Positions 4,569 to 7,489 of a stretch of 7,489 nucleotides of DNA are shown here, piece after piece (position 1 is the stretch's first letter; each line of letters opens with the position of its first letter). This DNA comes from Bacteroidota bacterium (lineage in GTDB: Bacteria; Bacteroidota; Bacteroidia; Bacteroidales; B39-G9): positions 1-7,489 of the forward strand of contig QMPG01000148.1 of NCBI GenBank assembly GCA_003648455.1. The letters are read 5' to 3'. Position numbers and translations under genes: made by a program. Below the pieces are notes generated by a model. It was not told the DNA's origin. It saw nothing but the letters and a program-made list of their open reading frames with translations, and did not search any database.

Positions 4569-5786
4569 ATGAATGTTACAACTGCAATAGTTCTTGATAA
4601 ACGAAGAAGGTTAAACAATAAAACATTTCCTGTAAAAATAAGGGTAACATTTAAACGAAAATTCAAAAGATATAGCACAGGTATATCTATGACTGAAGTT
4701 GAATTTGAAAAGACAATGGGAAGATCACCAAGAGGTGTTTATAAAGATTATAATCTTGAATTAAAACATTTGGAAAGTCAAATAGTTACTATTATTTCAG
4801 AGATAGACACGTTTTCATTTGAAATATTTGAAAAGAAGTTCTTGCGAAGAAATATTGATTCCTTTAGCATTTTTGAAATGTTTGAAGTTAAAATGGGAGA
4901 GTTGAAAAGAAAAGAGCAACTGGGGACGTACAACACGTATAAGTATTCGTTAAAATCGTTAAAAGAATTTCATCCGAGTAAAAACTTGTATGTGAATGAT
5001 ATTACTGTGAGGTTTCTCGGTGATTATGAAAGATGGATGCTGTCTCGCGGTCGTTCTTTAACCAGCATAGGGATATATTTGCGATGCTTGCGGTCTGTTT
5101 ATAATTTGTCTGTTGAAGAAAGTCAACTTACAAGTTTTGTTTCTCCTTTCGGAAATAAAAAATATAAGATACCGGCACCTCAAAATATAAAAAAATCCTT
5201 ATCCATAAAAGAACTTAAACTCTTGTATGATTACAAACCTGTTGAAGGAAGTTCAGAACAAAAATATCGTGATATCTGGTTTTTTTCTTATCTGTGCAAT
5301 GGAATGAACATAAAGGATATCTGCTTGTTACAGTATAAAAATATCCAGGGGGACCATATTTATTTTTATCGTAAGAAAACCATTAACTCGATAAGGAATA
5401 GCAAACCTATTGATGTAGTAATTATTGATGAGATTCGTGCTATTTTAAAGAGATGGGCTACACCAAACGATAATCCCGATAGCTATGTTTTCCCTTTTAT
5501 CACCCATGATATGGATGCTCAAAAAATAATGGCAACAGTTAAGCAGGTAACTAAAATGACAAACAAATATATTCGTATTATTGCCTCCAAAGTTGGCATC
5601 AACAAACCCATTTCAACCTATTGGGCAAGGCATTCGTTTGCAACGGTTTTAATGCGGCCGAACGTGGGAACAGAGTTTATCCGTGAGCAGTTGGGACATA
5701 AAAGTTTAAGCACCACGGAAAATTATCTGGGAAGTTTTGAAGATGATGCCAAAAGAGAGATAGCAAATAAATTGTTGGAGTTTTAA
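4569..5786 (+). CDS. Tyrosine-type site-specific recombinase (integrase)
   Basis: At 405 residues it has the length and layout of Bacteroidetes element integrases: an N-terminal arm-binding domain (1-90, with KIRVTFKRKFKRYSTGISM), a SAM-like core-binding domain (about 98-190) and a catalytic domain (about 205-405). In the catalytic domain the tyrosine nucleophile is Y386 in STTENYLGSF. H377 lies in LGHKSLS, the box II Arg is R354 in TYWARHSFAT, and a beta-hairpin Lys is K269 or K270. Two usual positions differ: the box I Arg is replaced by Asn (N244 in SYLCNGMN) and the HxxR His by Tyr (Y351). I believe such substitutions are common in a Bacteroidetes subgroup with a CNG or ANG motif, so it may be active. 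It probably acts at the tRNA-Ala site 180 bp upstream. It reads away from that site and is followed by the next gene after 9 bp. Confidence 0.92.
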   Translation: MNVTTAIVLDKRRRLNNKTFPVKIRVTFKRKFKRYSTGISMTEVEFEKTMGRSPRGVYKDYNLELKHLESQIVTIISEIDTFSFEIFEKKFLRRNIDSFSIFEMFEVKMGELKRKEQLGTYNTYKYSLKSLKEFHPSKNLYVNDITVRFLGDYERWMLSRGRSLTSIGIYLRCLRSVYNLSVEESQLTSFVSPFGNKKYKIPAPQNIKKSLSIKELKLLYDYKPVEGSSEQKYRDIWFFSYLCNGMNIKDICLLQYKNIQGDHIYFYRKKTINSIRNSKPIDVVIIDEIRAILKRWATPNDNPDSYVFPFITHDMDAQKIMATVKQVTKMTNKYIRIIASKVGINKPISTYWARHSFATVLMRPNVGTEFIREQLGHKSLSTTENYLGSFEDDAKREIANKLLEF

Positions 5787-5795
5787 TGGTAAAAC

Positions 5796-6860
5796 ATGAA
5801 GCATAGCAACCCGGTTAAATTTCTTGAAGATAACATCACCGATATAGAAACAGACTTTAACAAAACAAACAACAATTCTAAAGAAAATTTCAAGACATTT
5901 TATAACAACCTGATCATTACAGCCCAAGAGCTGTTAAAGATTTTAGACAAGGAACAGGAAATAGAAGAACTATTAACAGGTTTCTGTTCCGCTTACTCGA
6001 TTAAGAAAAAAGGCTTTGTCCGGTATTGGCTGATAAAGGCGTTCGATAATGAGATTCTTCATTATCGTATTCTGACCCATTTAGTACAGATGGAAAGAAA
6101 AGCTTACGAAGATTACAATGATAACGAACGTTTTCGTACTTATCCAGCAGGAAGCAATGTTACGCATATACGCAACAAAGAATTATTTAAAAAGAAGTTT
6201 GGACTAACAAACAGGAAAACCTATATCGAAAAAAGGAAATTCCTTGAAGCTTCAGCTCAAAGCGATATAGAAAAGTACTTAATGCTGTTGAATGATCTGT
6301 CAGCCTTTACAAAAGACAACCGAAACATTGTTTACCCGGGCCTTTCAAATATAGAATTCTATAACGAGCTTTATGAAACCACGAAAAAAGAACTTGAACT
6401 ATTAGACAGGAAAGAAGAAACCCGGCTCTTTGAAGAAAACAGCCTCTCCTATTTCATTAGTGAAGATATACTGGCACAACTATACAGCATTCTTAAAGAA
6501 GAGTGGCTGACAAACGGGAAAGATGAAGAAAGGTTGTGGCGACTGTTGCGTTTTGGCTCTACCCTTGGAAAAAAGATTTCACTTGATATGACCCCTGTAA
6601 GAATTGCCCACACCTTTTATCAGCTGTCAGAAAAGAAACTGATAGCAAAAAACACTTCAGCCGAACTGGCAGAATGGCTTTATACCTATTTTGAGTTAAG
6701 GCGCAGAGGAGGGGAAGATAACTTACGTTCACCAGATACCATCAGAAGCTACATTGACAAAAGAAGAAAAAGCGACAAAGGGCAAGAAATATTCAAAGTT
6801 ATCAGAATAAGAAAAACCAAAAACGAGCCGGCCTTTGCAATCATTGGAATTGATGAATAA
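5796..6860 (+). CDS. Helical protein of an integrative element, possibly RteC-like regulator
   Basis: This is a 354-residue, charged, largely helical protein with no signal peptide or membrane segment. I do not recognise a firm family. Residues 1-105 are amphipathic helices. The middle contains FRTYPAGSNVTHIRNKELF (113-131) and KKKFGLTNRKTYIEKRKFL (132-150). The C-terminal 225-325 (LYSILKEEW, KKISLDMTPVRIAHTFYQLS, LAEWLYTYFEL, DTIRSYIDKRRKS) is laid out like the C-terminus of RteC, the excision regulator of Bacteroides conjugative transposons. There, a helix-turn-helix-like segment precedes a basic tail. That resemblance is from memory and weak. Nine bases separate it from the integrase stop, so the two are almost certainly co-transcribed, and a terminator follows. 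Regulation of integration, excision or mobilization is the natural guess. Confidence 0.8.
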   Translation: MKHSNPVKFLEDNITDIETDFNKTNNNSKENFKTFYNNLIITAQELLKILDKEQEIEELLTGFCSAYSIKKKGFVRYWLIKAFDNEILHYRILTHLVQMERKAYEDYNDNERFRTYPAGSNVTHIRNKELFKKKFGLTNRKTYIEKRKFLEASAQSDIEKYLMLLNDLSAFTKDNRNIVYPGLSNIEFYNELYETTKKELELLDRKEETRLFEENSLSYFISEDILAQLYSILKEEWLTNGKDEERLWRLLRFGSTLGKKISLDMTPVRIAHTFYQLSEKKLIAKNTSAELAEWLYTYFELRRRGGEDNLRSPDTIRSYIDKRRKSDKGQEIFKVIRIRKTKNEPAFAIIGIDE

Positions 6861-6894
6861 GAAAAGTAACCCAATCATAAATACAGCTTAAAAC

Positions 6895-6924
6895 TGTCAA
6901 GTAAAAGACACAAAATACTTGACA
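6895..6924. repeat. 9-bp inverted repeat after the integrase operon
   Basis: TGTCAAGTA (6895-6903) and TACTTGACA (6916-6924) are perfect inverted repeats around a 12-base spacer. It lies 35 bp after a stop codon but has no U-run. It may be an mRNA-stabilising 3' hairpin or a dimeric protein-binding site. Confidence 0.55.
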
Positions 6925-6955
6925 TCTTATTCAAATCAACCATAGTTTTTAAAAG

Positions 6956-6998
6956 TGGCACTGTTAGAACCGGAATGGAAAAAACAGTGCCATTTTTA
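6956..6998 (+). terminator. Rho-independent terminator of the integrase operon
   Basis: TGGCACTGTT (6956-6965) pairs perfectly with AACAGTGCCA (6983-6992) across a 17-base loop and is followed by TTTTTA. On the opposite strand the stem is followed by CTTTTAAAAA, so it could work in both directions. It closes the integrase and RteC-like transcript. Confidence 0.85.
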
Positions 6999-7421
6999 TG
7001 TCAGGTCACTTCCCAAAATATCTCTCGATTTTTGCGTTTGTTTCTCGATTTTCACTCCCACTAGAAGAAAACAGTCAAAAACAGGGGTAAATTATTTCTT
7101 TATTTCGAAATTCATTAAACAATATTAGCCATATCGATAATGCCATTATAAATAGATGGTAACACAAACATTTATGATGATTGCTTCCCTTTAACATTAT
7201 AACAGATTATCCCTTTCTGAAATCCGAGCAGAATCAAATATCAAAAATAATTTCAATTTTATTTATCCAATAGCTGCATGTTAAAACCAGATAATCAGCG
7301 TGATATAATATTGCGTTATAAAATATTTACGATTATTTTCTTTCGGATTTCAACTCTATTGTGTCGGATTTGAGGTGGGTCTATCATTGCATCATAGTTA
7401 TTCACCTAAAAACAAATTTAT
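6999..7421. other. 424-bp non-coding regulatory-looking gap inside the element
   Basis: No reading frame of interest was found on either strand. The region is AT-rich and carries several short repeats. TCTCGATTTT occurs at 7023-7032 and 7043-7052 (20-bp spacing). TGAAATCCGA (7218-7227) is the exact inverse of TCGGATTTCA (7343-7352), and TCGGATTTGA occurs once more at 7364-7373. Such gaps before an excisionase gene often hold operators or a transfer origin; nothing here proves either. Confidence 0.5.
7359..7389 (+). promoter_or_regulatory. Candidate promoter for the terminal HTH gene
   Basis: TATCATTG (7382-7389) differs by one base from TAnnTTTG, and a TTG at 7359-7361 sits 20 bases upstream as a -33 element. 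The start codon is 33 bases further on. A TCGGATTTGA repeat lies between the two boxes and could be an operator. Confidence 0.35.
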
Positions 7422-7489
7422 ATGCAAGATGAAAAAATAGGCTTCGACAGCCTGCCGGAAAAAGTCTCAACCATCCTCATAAAGATTGA
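7422..7489 (+). CDS. N-terminus of a probable excisionase/helix-turn-helix protein (3' truncated by window)
   Basis: Only 22 codons are visible (MQDEKIGFDSLPEKVSTILI, then Lys-Ile and the edge). A short start with FDSLPEKVSTIL is how many small Bacteroidetes HTH_17/excisionase-type proteins begin: a phrase like 'FDELP', then a helix that leads to the DNA-binding domain. Its place after an integrase operon in a mobile element agrees. The DNA-binding region itself lies outside the window, so the call depends on pattern and context. The ATG follows an A-rich leader with no Shine-Dalgarno site. Confidence 0.5.
   Translation, partial: MQDEKIGFDSLPEKVSTILIKI

Larger units (their letters stand above)
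4345..7489 (+). mobile_element. Integrase-proximal end of an integrative/mobilizable element (continues past window)
   Basis: The tRNA fragment, the tyrosine recombinase beside it, a possible RteC-like protein and the start of an excisionase-like HTH gene form a conventional element end. No relaxase, coupling protein, phage structural gene or second att copy is visible, so the type (conjugative, mobilizable or prophage) cannot be decided. The left border should fall within 4342-4391; the right border is outside the window. Confidence 0.6.

Noticed and set aside
5706..5927. 73-codon minus-strand open frame over the integrase/RteC-like junction
   Set aside because: It overlaps the ends of two convincing plus-strand genes and has no supporting signal.

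Overview
The window looks like an accessory region of a Bacteroidetes (probably Bacteroidales-like) chromosome. It is AT-rich, lacks obvious Shine-Dalgarno sites, carries several exact matches to the Bacteroidetes -7 promoter element TAnnTTTG, and encodes families typical of that phylum: an Rhs tip, RhuM-Fic, an AAA_14/DUF4143 ATPase, and a phage_int_SAM_5-type tyrosine recombinase. These assignments come from reading motifs; no database search was run.

Left part (1-2490): a polymorphic-toxin (Rhs) neighbourhood. The window opens in the last 48 codons of an unidentified protein, overlapped by 17 bp by a small lipoprotein that could be its immunity protein. Next comes an orphan, 5'-truncated Rhs core end with its own AT-rich C-terminal tip (889-1452), then a two-domain RhuM-Fic protein with a Doc-like Fic motif (1497-2489).

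Repeats (577-810 and 2496-2827): the Rhs tip and RhuM-Fic gene are bracketed by two direct copies of a 196-bp block (about 95% identical). Each carries, on the minus strand, the broken C-terminus of what looks like an XRE-family regulator. A 26-bp hairpin-forming repeat occurs three times, each time two bases beyond a minus-strand stop codon. A fourth, divergent copy lies next to a further dyad at 2726-2827. The layout suggests repeated cassette gain and decay.

Middle (2828-4225): an AAA_14/DUF4143 ATPase with its own promoter. Three copies of a 13-bp motif spaced exactly 41 bp apart span that promoter and look like an operator.

Right part (4226-7489): a minus-strand terminator and the 3' part of a tRNA-Ala(GGC) gene mark a probable attachment site. 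Beside it a tyrosine recombinase reads rightward, followed 9 bp later by a helical basic protein that may be a distant RteC-like regulator. After two hairpins and a 424-bp regulatory-looking gap, the first 22 codons of a probable excisionase/HTH protein run off the end. This is best read as the integrase end of an integrative or mobilizable element continuing beyond the window, with older chromosomal or accessory DNA to its left.
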